DNA of 64,000 nt from positions 1 through 64,000 of the forward strand of contig NZ_JANKZL010000013.1 in the NCBI RefSeq assembly GCF_027568395.1, in the 5' to 3' direction. Origin of the DNA: Aminobacter sp. HY435 (GTDB lineage Bacteria; Pseudomonadota; Alphaproteobacteria; Rhizobiales; Rhizobiaceae). Made by a program: the position numbers and the translations under genes. Below are positions 25,657-33,951 of this stretch, piece by piece. The number at the start of each line of letters is the position of its first letter. Within the stretch, counting starts at the first letter, position 1. The notes under the pieces are model-generated. The model was given only the letters and a program-made list of their open reading frames with translations, did no database searches and had not been told where the DNA came from.

Positions 25657-27783
25657 ATGCAGACCATCCCACAGGCAATCCGGCACGCCCGCGACGATCT
25701 CGACCGCAGCCTGGCCGACCTTCAGCGCATGTTCCGCAAGAAAACCGGCATCGCCTATGTCGGCCGTGTCGATGCGTCGCCGCAGGCGCACAACTGGTTC
25801 CGCCGCTTCGGTGAGGATGTCCGCTTCTGCTATGTCAACCCGCGTGGCGGCGAGGCCGGCGGCGTGCCGGTCTTCACATCGATGGCCGAGGTGCCGGACT
25901 ACGTCGATCTCGCCGTGGTCAAGGTCGCGCCTGCGATTGTCCCCCAGGTGATAGCCGATTGCGGCCGCCGCGGTGTGCGTGACGTGATCGTGTTCAGCTC
26001 CGGCTTCTCGGAGGTTGGCGCCGAGGGCGCTGCCCTCGAGGCAAAAGTTGCCGAGGCGGCGCGCGCGCACGGCGTGCGCGTCATCGGTCCGAACACAAAT
26101 GACAACACCTTCGAACAGTTCCCCGTTCCCGAGCATCATCGCGGTGGGCTGATCGGCCTCGTCACCCAGAGCGGCTTCAACGGCCGGCCCATCGTCGAAG
26201 GCGTCGCCATGGGCGCTGCCTTCCGGCGCTGGGTGACGGTGGGCAACGAGGTCGACCTCGAGGTTGCCGACTTCATCAACTACTTCGCCCACGATCCGCA
26301 AACGTCCGTCATCGCGTCATATGTCGAAGGATTCAAGTCGATCCCCAAGCTCCGGCTGGCTCTGGAAGCGGCGAACGCCATGAACAAGCCGGTGGTCATG
26401 CTCAAGATGGGCTCGACCGAGCGTGGTGCGCGCATGGCCGCCTCGCACACCGGCCACCTTGCTGGTGCCGACGCAGTCATCAACGGCCTGTTCAGGCAAT
26501 ATGGCGTGATCCGCGTCCGCGATCTTGATGAACTTCTCGAAACCGCCAACATGCTGGCCAAGCTGCCGGCGGGCACCGGCCCCAATTGCGCACTCTATTC
26601 GGTCTCCGGGGGCTCGACGACGCTGATGGCCGAACTGGCCGACAGCTATGGCGTGAGCTTCCCTGACCTGTCGCCGGCGACCGTCGAGAAGCTCTATGGC
26701 CACCTGCCCAGCTACGTCACGGTGTCAAACCCCATCGACAATGGCGGCGGCTTTGCCATCGCCGCTCCGCAGCCGCAGCGTCTCGAAGTTCTTGACCTGA
26801 TCGCCGCCGACCCCAATGTCGACGTCATCGTGGTTGGGCTGACCGCGGCTCTCGGGCTGCTGTCCGACAGTTTTGCCGCCGACGTGCTGGCGTTTGCACC
26901 GCGCTCGCCCAAGCAGATCGTCGCGGTTTGGGGATCGGTCTTGACCGACAGTCCCGGCTATCGCGACCTGGTCAAGTCCGGTGTGCCGATCTTCCGCTCA
27001 TTCCGCAAGTGCTTCCGCGCGCTGCGCGCCCAGGCCGACCATGCACGCGCCGAAGCTTCGTTCCGCCCGCGCTTGTGGGATGCCGCGCCGCTGACACCCG
27101 CCCAGCTCGAAGTGCTTGGTCAGGAGGGGATCCTTGACAGCGCCCAGGCCGCCGCCTTGCTGGCCGGCGCTGGCATCGACCGCGCACGCGAACGCCTGGT
27201 CCAAACGGCCGGCGAGGCGCGGGACGCAGTCGCGCAGCTTGGAGGACGCGTCGCCATGAAGATCGCCTCTCCCGATATCGCGCACAAGTCGGACGCCGGG
27301 CTCGTCCGGCTCGGCGTGACCGACGGCGAGGCGGCCGCAGCCCTCCATGACGAACTCGTCGCCAGGGCAGCAGCATATTCACCCTCCGCCCGGATCGAAG
27401 GCGTCCTCATGCAGGAGCAAATCGGTGTCGGCGTTGAGATGATCGTCGGTCTGTCCCAGGACGCCGACCTTGGCCCGACACTGACTGTGGGCGCCGGCGG
27501 CATCTACGCCGAAATCCTCAGGGACGCCGCCACCCGCCCACTGCCTGTGGACAGGGGCGACATCCGCGAGATGATCGCAAGCCTCAGGCTTTCGCCACTG
27601 CTCGACGGCGCCCGCGGAGCGCCGGCCGCAGACAAGGAGGCGCTCGTCGAATTGGTTTTCCGACTGGCTCAGTTGGGCCTGGCAGCCGGTCCAGGCATCG
27701 CCGAGCTGGACCTAAATCCGGTAATAGTCTTGCCGGACCGTGCAGTCGCGGTTGACGCCCTGGTGGTCAGTCGTCCCGCTTGA
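25657..27783 (+). CDS. NDP-forming acyl-CoA synthetase, fused alpha-beta type
   Basis: A 708-residue acyl-CoA synthetase of the ADP(NDP)-forming family, which makes an acyl-CoA from acid, CoA and ATP through a phospho-enzyme. Order: CoA-binding Rossmann domain (IAYVGRVDAS), ligase CoA domains (GLIGLVTQSGFNG; the presumed phospho-His in ASHTGHLAGAD), and a C-terminal ATP-grasp domain (GGRVAMKIASPDIAHKSDAGLVRLGV, EMIVGLSQDADLGPTLTVGAGG). The usual GPNCxG motif is GPNTND here, so Cys is replaced. The ATG at 25657 gives the family N terminus although no strong ribosome site is seen. It is alone between IclR and TetR genes. Confidence 0.88.
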   Translation: MQTIPQAIRHARDDLDRSLADLQRMFRKKTGIAYVGRVDASPQAHNWFRRFGEDVRFCYVNPRGGEAGGVPVFTSMAEVPDYVDLAVVKVAPAIVPQVIADCGRRGVRDVIVFSSGFSEVGAEGAALEAKVAEAARAHGVRVIGPNTNDNTFEQFPVPEHHRGGLIGLVTQSGFNGRPIVEGVAMGAAFRRWVTVGNEVDLEVADFINYFAHDPQTSVIASYVEGFKSIPKLRLALEAANAMNKPVVMLKMGSTERGARMAASHTGHLAGADAVINGLFRQYGVIRVRDLDELLETANMLAKLPAGTGPNCALYSVSGGSTTLMAELADSYGVSFPDLSPATVEKLYGHLPSYVTVSNPIDNGGGFAIAAPQPQRLEVLDLIAADPNVDVIVVGLTAALGLLSDSFAADVLAFAPRSPKQIVAVWGSVLTDSPGYRDLVKSGVPIFRSFRKCFRALRAQADHARAEASFRPRLWDAAPLTPAQLEVLGQEGILDSAQAAALLAGAGIDRARERLVQTAGEARDAVAQLGGRVAMKIASPDIAHKSDAGLVRLGVTDGEAAAALHDELVARAAAYSPSARIEGVLMQEQIGVGVEMIVGLSQDADLGPTLTVGAGGIYAEILRDAATRPLPVDRGDIREMIASLRLSPLLDGARGAPAADKEALVELVFRLAQLGLAAGPGIAELDLNPVIVLPDRAVAVDALVVSRPA

Positions 27784-27806
27784 GACGACGCTGACCAACC
27801 GTCGTC
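27784..27806 (+). terminator. Stem-loop between convergent genes
   Basis: GACGACG (27784-27790), a 9-base loop, and CGTCGTC (27800-27806) follow the synthetase stop codon directly. There is no T-run, so intrinsic termination is uncertain. Confidence 0.35.
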
Positions 27807-27825
27807 CGGCCGAAGTGTTCCAGGC

Positions 27826-28584
27826 TCAACGGGCGGCGAGTGTGCCAGTCGATGCGTTGCGATCTCCACGCACCGCCGCCACGACGATGCTTGTGACGGC
27901 TGCGACATAGGCGTCGATGGTGGTGCCGCGTTTGCGGTACTTGGCTCGCTTGACGTACCAGTCCTGCAACAGGGGCTTGATGAGCGACGCGGTCAGTTCG
28001 ATGTCTGAGATGTCAAATGCGCCGCGCGCTACGCCTTGTCGCAGCACACCGGCAAAAATCTCCTCGGTTGCCGCCTCGCTGTCGACCGCCATCCGGCGTT
28101 CGGCGGCGGGGAACGACTTGGCTTCCATGTAGGCGAATACGAACCATGGCTGCATCGCCTCGGTCAGACGGATGTGCGTCTCAATCAGCCATTTCATGTG
28201 CTCAAGAGGCCGGTCGGCGATCTCCGGAGGTGCGGTGTTCAGCACTTCGGCCACGGTCGTCGACACTTCGCCGAGGATCATCGACAGCAATGTCGCCTTG
28301 TTGTCGAAGTGGGAATAGAGCCCGCCCATGCTGAGGCCGGAAGCCTGGGCCAGGTCGCGCAGGCTGGTGGCGTGGAAGCCCTGTTTGTTGGAAAGCTTGA
28401 GCGTCGCCTCGATGATGCGGCCCAGATTGGCGACCGCGATATGCGGTTTCTGAACCCGCACGGTTTCGCGATGACGCTCAAGGATGCGGGTGCAAAGCGC
28501 CTCGGTCGAGAATGCGGTCGTCCATTGCCTGTGGTTGCCTGCGACGTTCAAGCTGTTTCGTCTCCGCGGTCTGTCGCGCCTCAT
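27826..28584 (-). CDS. TetR family transcriptional regulator
   Basis: A 252-residue regulator with a TetR_N HTH (IIEATLKLSNKQGFHATSLRDLAQASGLSMGGLYSHFDNKATLL) beginning near residue 53 and a ligand-binding helical domain containing ETHIRLTEAMQPWFVFAYMEAKSF. The exact start is uncertain: the only upstream ATG in frame is at 28584, giving about 50 residues before the HTH. It is divergent from the SDR/acyl-CoA dehydrogenase/kinase operon, so it likely represses that operon in response to an acyl-CoA. Confidence 0.85.
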   Translation of the reverse strand: MRRDRPRRRNSLNVAGNHRQWTTAFSTEALCTRILERHRETVRVQKPHIAVANLGRIIEATLKLSNKQGFHATSLRDLAQASGLSMGGLYSHFDNKATLLSMILGEVSTTVAEVLNTAPPEIADRPLEHMKWLIETHIRLTEAMQPWFVFAYMEAKSFPAAERRMAVDSEAATEEIFAGVLRQGVARGAFDISDIELTASLIKPLLQDWYVKRAKYRKRGTTIDAYVAAVTSIVVAAVRGDRNASTGTLAAR

Positions 28585-28641
28585 CTGGCATCGAAATAGC
28601 AGCTATTGGTCTGTTGCAAAAGGGGATGAAGGCGAATAAAG

Positions 28642-28664
28642 AAAGCGAACGCTCGCTCGTTTTT
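28642..28664. promoter_or_regulatory. Candidate TetR operator
   Basis: AAAGCGAACGCTCGCTCGTT is an AT-flanked imperfect inverted repeat: AGCGA-N4-TCGCT nested in AAA...TTTTT. It lies 11 bases before the SDR start and about 60 bases before the TetR start, where a repressor would block both. Confidence 0.45.
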
Positions 28665-28674
28665 AGGTGTCGCC

Positions 28675-29427
28675 ATGATGCAATTCGACGATCTCAATGG
28701 AAAAGCGGCACTCGTCACCGGTGCTTCCGGTGGCCTTGGCCAGCATTTCGCAGAGTTGCTCGCTAGTCATGGGGTGGCGGTCACGCTCGCCGCGCGGCGA
28801 CGTGAGGCGCTCGAGGAGGCCTGCGCCAGGATCGCTGCCGCCGGCGGCACCGCCCGCGCCATACAGATGGACGTCAGCGATGGCGGATCGGTTGCCGCGG
28901 CGCTGTCCGGCGCGAACTTCGACATCCTTGTCAACAATGCCGGCATCTCGGGCGCGTCCCGCGCACTCGACCTCGAGGAGGCCGAATGGGACCGCGTGCT
29001 CGACACCAACCTCAAGGGCGTCTTCGTCGTCGCCCAGGCGGTGGCGCGCGGCATGAAGGCTTCGGGCCGGGGTGGGGCGATCGTCAACATCGCATCGATC
29101 CTCGGTCACCGCGTCGCCGGCAACCTCAGCGCCTATGCCGCCTCCAAGGCTGGCGTGATCCAGCTGACCAAGGCTCTGGCACTGGAGTGGGCACGCGAAG
29201 GCATCCGCGTCAACGCGCTTTGCCCCGGCTATATCGAGACCGACATCAACCGCGACTTCTTCGCCTCCGCAGCCGGACTGGACCTGATCAAGCGCATCCC
29301 GCAGCGCCGGCTCGGCCGGCCGCAGGAACTCGACGGCGCGCTGCTTTTGCTCGCTTCCGCTGCCGGCAGCTACATCACCGGCTCGTCGATCGAAGTCGAT
29401 GGCGGCCACCTCGTTTCATCCCTGTGA
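28675..29427 (+). CDS. Short-chain dehydrogenase/reductase (FabG-like)
   Basis: A 250-residue classical SDR: cofactor motif TGASGGLG, NNAG, the catalytic Ser in IVNIASILG and YAASK, then the PG motif CPGYIETDI. The C terminus GSSIEVDGGHL is standard for FabG-like 3-hydroxyacyl dehydrogenases. AGGTG sits 5 bases before the ATG at 28675. It is the first gene of an operon with an acyl-CoA dehydrogenase 8 bp downstream, so a hydroxyacyl-CoA substrate is likely. Confidence 0.9.
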   Translation: MMQFDDLNGKAALVTGASGGLGQHFAELLASHGVAVTLAARRREALEEACARIAAAGGTARAIQMDVSDGGSVAAALSGANFDILVNNAGISGASRALDLEEAEWDRVLDTNLKGVFVVAQAVARGMKASGRGGAIVNIASILGHRVAGNLSAYAASKAGVIQLTKALALEWAREGIRVNALCPGYIETDINRDFFASAAGLDLIKRIPQRRLGRPQELDGALLLLASAAGSYITGSSIEVDGGHLVSSL

Positions 29428-29435
29428 GTACCGTC

Positions 29436-30653
29436 ATGAATTTCGATATCCCCGCCCATGTCGAAGACTATCGCGCCCGCATCGCCGATTTTGTCGCCGG
29501 CGAGATCCTGCCGCTCGAGGCCGACAAGGCATCCTATGATGAGCACGGCAACATTTCGCTGCCGCTGCTCGCGACCCTCCGCGCCAAGGCGCGGAGCGCC
29601 GGCCTGTGGTGCCTGCAGCTCAAGCCGGAGACCGGCGGCGCCGGTCTTGGCAAGATGGGCATGGCGGTCTGCTACGAGGAGATGAACCGCTCGATCTTCG
29701 GCCCTGTCGTCTTCAACTCGGCGGCGCCCGACGACGGCAACATGATGGTTCTCGAAGCGCTCGCCACGCCCGAGCAAAAGGAAAGGTGGCTGAAGCCGAT
29801 TGTCGAGGGCAAGGTGCGCTCGGCTTTCGCCATGACCGAGCCGCATCCCGGTGGCGGTTCCGATCCGTCGATGATCGCCACCCGCGCCGAGCGTCGCGGC
29901 GACAAATATGTCGTCACCGGCCGCAAGTGGTTCATTACCGGAGCGGAGGACGCCAGCCACTTCATCCTGGTCGCCCGCACCTCCGATGACCCCAAGCATG
30001 GACTTTCCGCGTTGCTCTTCCACAAGGATCAGCCCGGCTGGTCCATCAAGCGCCGCATCGAGATCATGGGTCCGGAAGAGCATGGCGGCCATTGCGAACT
30101 CGAGTTCGACGGGCTCGAAATCCCGGTCGAAAACCTCTTGGCCGGCGAGGGCAGGGGCATGAAGGTGACGCAGGTACGGCTTGCGCCGGCGCGGCTCACC
30201 CATTGCATGCGCTGGCTCGGCCTGTCCAAGCGCTGCGTCGAAATCGCCCGCGCCTATGCTGCCGAGCGTTATGGTTTCGGCGTCAGGCTGGCCGACCGCG
30301 AGAGCATCCAGCTCAAGCTCGGCGATCTCGCCATGCGTATCGAGATCGGCCGCATGCTGGTCATGAAGGCTGCCTGGGAGCTCGACCGCGGCGGCTTTGC
30401 CCGCAAGGAAGTTTCGATGGCGAAGGTTCAGGTTGCCAATGTCTTGCATGATGCTGCCGACGTGGCGATCCAGATCAACGGCGCCCGCGGCTACTCCAAG
30501 GACACCGTGCTGGAATGGATCTACCGCTATGCCCGCCAGGCGCGGCTGGTCGACGGTGCGGATGAGGTTCACAAGATGGTGCTGAACCGTTTCCTGAATG
30601 AGGAAGGCGCGGATTTCTGGCGTTGGAACGTAGAAGGCGAGGCAAATACTTGA
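29436..30653 (+). CDS. Acyl-CoA dehydrogenase family protein (ACAD10/11-like)
   Basis: A 405-residue FAD acyl-CoA dehydrogenase-fold enzyme. FAD/substrate motifs are AFAMTEPHPGGGSDPSMI and GRKWFITGAEDA; the C-terminal half has RYGFGVRLADRESIQLKLGDLA and GARGYSKDTVLEWIYRYARQARLVDGADEVHK. Its immediate coupling to an APH-type kinase gene (TGATG overlap) matches the domain pairing in ACAD10/11 and the LvaC/LvaA gene pairing, where 4-hydroxyacyl-CoA is phosphorylated and then processed by the dehydrogenase-fold enzyme. That role is inferred from organisation, not shown. Confidence 0.9.
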   Translation: MNFDIPAHVEDYRARIADFVAGEILPLEADKASYDEHGNISLPLLATLRAKARSAGLWCLQLKPETGGAGLGKMGMAVCYEEMNRSIFGPVVFNSAAPDDGNMMVLEALATPEQKERWLKPIVEGKVRSAFAMTEPHPGGGSDPSMIATRAERRGDKYVVTGRKWFITGAEDASHFILVARTSDDPKHGLSALLFHKDQPGWSIKRRIEIMGPEEHGGHCELEFDGLEIPVENLLAGEGRGMKVTQVRLAPARLTHCMRWLGLSKRCVEIARAYAAERYGFGVRLADRESIQLKLGDLAMRIEIGRMLVMKAAWELDRGGFARKEVSMAKVQVANVLHDAADVAIQINGARGYSKDTVLEWIYRYARQARLVDGADEVHKMVLNRFLNEEGADFWRWNVEGEANT

Positions 30654-31693
30654 TGGCTGGGGACAGCAAGGCGCAGATCGACGCTGACTTCGATCCATCG
30701 GCCCTCGAAGCGTTTCTCGTCGGACACTTCGGCGAAGGCAGCATGGCGCTCGAACGGATTGGCGGCGGCCAGTCCAACCCGACATACTTCGTCGATTTCG
30801 GAGCGCGCCGCATGGTGTTGCGCAAGAAGCCGGCGGGGCCGATCCTGCGCGGCGCGCATGCCATAGACCGCGAGTATCGTGTGCTCGAAGCACTTGCTCC
30901 GACCAATGTACCGGTGCCAACACCGGTGCTGTATCATGACGACGATGCGCTGCTCGGGACGCCGTTCTACCTGATGGAACGGCTGGAGGGCCGCGTCTTC
31001 CATGATTGCTCGTTGCCGGGCCTGTCGCCTGACGAGCGCCGTGGTATCTATCTCGGCATGGCCGAGGCGATGGCCAGGCTGCATGCGGTTCGTCCCGACG
31101 AAGTCGGCCTCGGCGACTATGGCAAGCCGGGAAACTATTTCGAGCGCCAGATCGCCCGCTGGACAAGGCAGCTTGGAGAGTCGCCGAGCGATCGCATTCC
31201 GGCGCTGGAAACCGTTGCCGACTGGCTGCCGCAAAACATGCCCGAAGACGATGGCCGGGTGTCGATCGCGCATGGCGATTTCCGTCTCGGCAATCTGTTG
31301 TTTCACCCCGACAAACCCGAGGTGATCGGAATCCTCGACTGGGAGTTGTCGACGCTTGGGCACCCGCTCGCCGACCTCGGCTTCTGCTCGATGACCTGGC
31401 ATTGTTCGCCGGACGAATATGGCGGCATCCTCGGTCTGGACATTGCGGCACTTGGCATTCCGAGCCAGCGCGAATTCCTCGACCATTATTTCGCACACGC
31501 GGCCCCGACACCGCAGCTCGAACGCTTCCATCTGGTGTTTTCGCTGTTTCGCTTTGCCGTGATCTTCGTCGGCATCGCCGACAGGGCGCGAGCCGGCAAT
31601 GCTGCCGCTGCCGATGCCGCGGACGTTGGGCCGCTCGCCGGGCGCTTCGCGGCGCGGGCCATGGAAATCATCAACGGAGCGCGGACGTGGTGA
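30653..31693 (+). CDS. APH-family kinase (phosphotransferase, ACAD10/11- and LvaA-like)
   Basis: A 346-residue aminoglycoside-phosphotransferase-fold protein. Kinase landmarks are GGGQSNPTYFVDFG near the N terminus, MVLRKKPAG (ATP-binding Lys), the catalytic loop HGDFRLGNLLFH, and metal-binding GILDWELSTLGHPLADLG. The first ATG (30653) overlaps the dehydrogenase stop. Bacterial homologues beside acyl-CoA dehydrogenases phosphorylate hydroxyacyl-CoA; antibiotic resistance is an unlikely role here. It ends the operon. Confidence 0.88.
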   Translation: MAGDSKAQIDADFDPSALEAFLVGHFGEGSMALERIGGGQSNPTYFVDFGARRMVLRKKPAGPILRGAHAIDREYRVLEALAPTNVPVPTPVLYHDDDALLGTPFYLMERLEGRVFHDCSLPGLSPDERRGIYLGMAEAMARLHAVRPDEVGLGDYGKPGNYFERQIARWTRQLGESPSDRIPALETVADWLPQNMPEDDGRVSIAHGDFRLGNLLFHPDKPEVIGILDWELSTLGHPLADLGFCSMTWHCSPDEYGGILGLDIAALGIPSQREFLDHYFAHAAPTPQLERFHLVFSLFRFAVIFVGIADRARAGNAAAADAADVGPLAGRFAARAMEIINGARTW

Positions 31694-31700
31694 GATGAGT

Positions 31701-31750
31701 CTGCCGCGGCGGTCCAACCAGCGAAGCGAACCGGCGAAATGCCGCGGCAG
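31701..31750. repeat. Inverted repeat between convergent genes
   Basis: CTGCCGCGGC (31701-31710) and GCCGCGGCAG (31741-31750) are perfect 10-base arms around 30 bases that can extend the pairing (CGGT/ACCG). It sits between the kinase stop and the LysR stop and may act as a bidirectional transcription end, although no T-run is present. Confidence 0.4.
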
Positions 31751-31768
31751 CATGCGCTTGTCAGCGTG

Positions 31769-32704
31769 CTAGGTTCGACGCTTTGCCATTTCAAGGGCAG
31801 TCACATCCTTTTCGAGCGACGCGAACTCTTCGATCAAACTGGAGGTCACTGCGCGCACGGCGGGCCAACTCTGCCGTTCGCGGTGGATGAGCAGTCCGAT
31901 CTCGCTCTGCTGCAGTTCCTGCTCAACGAGCGGTACATGCACGAGCTCGCCTGCCTTAAGTTCCTCTACAAAGCCGGCCGGAGTGAAAAAGCCAAGGCCT
32001 ATGCCAGCGCGCATGACCTCCTTCGTCATCGGCAGTGAGTTCGTGAGCAGCACCGATCGAAACTGCGCGCCACTGTGGATGAATTCGGCTTCGGCCGCCG
32101 CATTGAGGAGCCAGGGGTCGCTCAACATGGCGACTGGATAGGCCGCGCATTCTGTGAGGGTCAGCTCCTTGCGCGTTGCAAGCGGGTGGCCCGGGTGCAT
32201 GATTGCGCCCAGCCGCAATCTGATTCTGGCAGCTACATCGTAGCCGCTATGCCGCCGGTCGATGAACAGGATCGCCACGTCCGGCCTGCGCGCGCGCATT
32301 TCCTCGGCATGGTCGGCAGGGGCGGCATCGATAACGCGAAAGGTAATGTGCGGATGGAGCCGCGAGGTCGCTTCAATCGCACGCGGCAGGATGCGCACGA
32401 TGGGGGCTGGTATCGACACGATCCGGACTTCGCCATGAACGTCGCCCGAAAGCTCCGTTATCTCTGTTTGGATGGTCTGCCAGCGCGCCAAGGTCTCGCG
32501 TGCATGACGAATGACATAGTCGCCTGCCGCTGTCGGACGAACGCCGTTGCCCACCCGTTCGAACAGCGGCGTTCCCATGTCCGCTTCAAGCTTGAGAATC
32601 TGCCGGTTCACCGCCGACGAGGCCACATTGAGCACGCTTGCGGCGCGACGGATCGAACCCAGACGCGCCACCTGATCGATATAGCGCAGCACCGAAGCGT
32701 GCAT
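31769..32704 (-). CDS. LysR family transcriptional regulator
   Basis: A 311-residue LysR-type protein. The HTH is at residues 4-62 (LRYIDQVARLGSIRRAASVLNVASSAVNRQILKLEADMGTPLFERV), followed by the two-lobed effector domain (GEVRIVSIPAPIVRILPRAIEA, HPHITFRVI). It is divergent from the nine-gene operon at 32904-41759 and is the obvious regulator of that operon. Confidence 0.92.
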   Translation of the reverse strand: MHASVLRYIDQVARLGSIRRAASVLNVASSAVNRQILKLEADMGTPLFERVGNGVRPTAAGDYVIRHARETLARWQTIQTEITELSGDVHGEVRIVSIPAPIVRILPRAIEATSRLHPHITFRVIDAAPADHAEEMRARRPDVAILFIDRRHSGYDVAARIRLRLGAIMHPGHPLATRKELTLTECAAYPVAMLSDPWLLNAAAEAEFIHSGAQFRSVLLTNSLPMTKEVMRAGIGLGFFTPAGFVEELKAGELVHVPLVEQELQQSEIGLLIHRERQSWPAVRAVTSSLIEEFASLEKDVTALEMAKRRT

Positions 32705-32722
32705 GGTCTACCTCTCCAGGGT

Positions 32723-32784
32723 GATGCCTTTTTGGCATCGCCTGTCTCGAATCTTTATGCTTCCGGAGAGCGCTTGGCTATACT
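32723..32784. promoter_or_regulatory. LysR box and promoter of the nine-gene operon
   Basis: GATGCC-TTTTT-GGCATC (32723-32739) is a perfect inverted repeat containing T-N11-A, the LysR-box form. TATACT (32779-32784) is a good -10 with a poor -35, as expected for an activator-dependent promoter. The box centre lies about 60 bases before the implied start of transcription, the usual LysR recognition position, and it is 19 bases upstream of the lysR ATG, allowing autorepression. Confidence 0.6.
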
Positions 32785-32903
32785 CTAATCATCTTTGAGA
32801 CGATCGGACAGACCACCGACTCCAGCACTCAAGACTGGCGCGGCGACATGGACGAGGCTCAATGCCGGGCTACAGGAACAGCCCATCGGAAAGGGGAACT
32901 TCG

Positions 32904-33938
32904 ATGATTAAGACAGCACTCTCTCGCCGTTCGCTGCTGAAGGCTGGTGCCGGTATGGCCGGTGCGCTTGCCATGCCAGCGATAGTCACCAGCCGTGTCT
33001 TCGCGCAGAAAGGCACCCGCTCCATCAACATGCAGCTTGGCTGGCTCGGCGGCGGAAATCAGCTTGGCGAGGTGGTTGCCAAGCATCTCGGTTATTTCGA
33101 GCAGGAAGGCCTCGACTTCGCCATTCAGGCTGGCGGACCGTCGATCGACGGCGTGGCGATCGTAGCCTCAGGCCGTTACGAAATCGGACAGGTTTCGTCC
33201 AGCCCCTCGCTCATGCTTGCTGCCTCGCAGGGCATCCCGGTGAAGGCCTTCGCGGTGAGCGCGCAGGAGCATCCCTACGCCTACATCTCGCTGGCTTCCA
33301 ATCCGATCAAGACCCCGCAGGACATGGTCGGCAAGAAGATCGGTATTCAGGCGACCGGCAAGGTACTGCTCACTGCCCTGCTCAAGAAGGCCGGTATCCC
33401 CGAAAGCGAGGTCGAGGTCGTCGTGATCGGAGCCGACATGACGCCGTTGCTGACCGGTCAGGTGCACGCCGCCACCGGGTGGCTGACCAACACCACCGCG
33501 ATTGCGGCACTCGGCCAGGACTACGTTGCCATGAAGCTGTGGGACCAGGGCGTCCAGCTGTACGGCAACCCCTATTACGCCACCGCCGACACGATCGAAA
33601 AAGACCAGGAGATGCTGACCGGCTTCCTCAAGGCGTCGGGCAAGGGCTGGGAGTATGCCAATTCCAATCCGGAAGCCGCGGTCGACCTGCTGTTGAAGGA
33701 ATTCCCGAATCTTGTCCGTGACGACGAGATCGCCGCTTCCAAGGTGCTGCTCGCCCACATCTTCACGCCCGCGACCGCCGCTGGCGGCTGGGGCACGATG
33801 GATCCGGCCATTTGGCAGGGTCAGATCTCTCTTTACGATGAGCTCCAGCAGTTCTCGGCCGGCGCGCCGAAGCTGGAAAACGTCATCTCGATGGCCCCGC
33901 TGGAAGCGACGGCTGCCGACCGCCCCAAGATCGGCTGA
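32904..33938 (+). CDS. NMT1/THI5-like ABC solute-binding protein with Tat-type signal
   Basis: A 344-residue periplasmic binding protein of the NitT/TauT superfamily. The N terminus LSRRSLLKAGAGMAGALAMPA contains SRRSLLK, a twin-arginine signal. The mature part NMQLGWLGGGNQLGEVVAKHLGYFEQEGLDF and GKKIGIQATGKVLLTALLKKAGI are typical of NMT1-like binders of small organic acids, sulfonates or pyrimidine-like compounds. AGGGGA precedes the ATG at 32904. It heads the operon and pairs with the next two genes. Confidence 0.9.
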   Translation: MIKTALSRRSLLKAGAGMAGALAMPAIVTSRVFAQKGTRSINMQLGWLGGGNQLGEVVAKHLGYFEQEGLDFAIQAGGPSIDGVAIVASGRYEIGQVSSSPSLMLAASQGIPVKAFAVSAQEHPYAYISLASNPIKTPQDMVGKKIGIQATGKVLLTALLKKAGIPESEVEVVVIGADMTPLLTGQVHAATGWLTNTTAIAALGQDYVAMKLWDQGVQLYGNPYYATADTIEKDQEMLTGFLKASGKGWEYANSNPEAAVDLLLKEFPNLVRDDEIAASKVLLAHIFTPATAAGGWGTMDPAIWQGQISLYDELQQFSAGAPKLENVISMAPLEATAADRPKIG

Positions 33939-33951
33939 AGGGAGGCCTGAG

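Noticed and set aside
30653-31693. Aminoglycoside resistance kinase
   Set aside because: The APH fold is shared with acyl-CoA-linked kinases, and the coupling to an acyl-CoA dehydrogenase points to catabolism.
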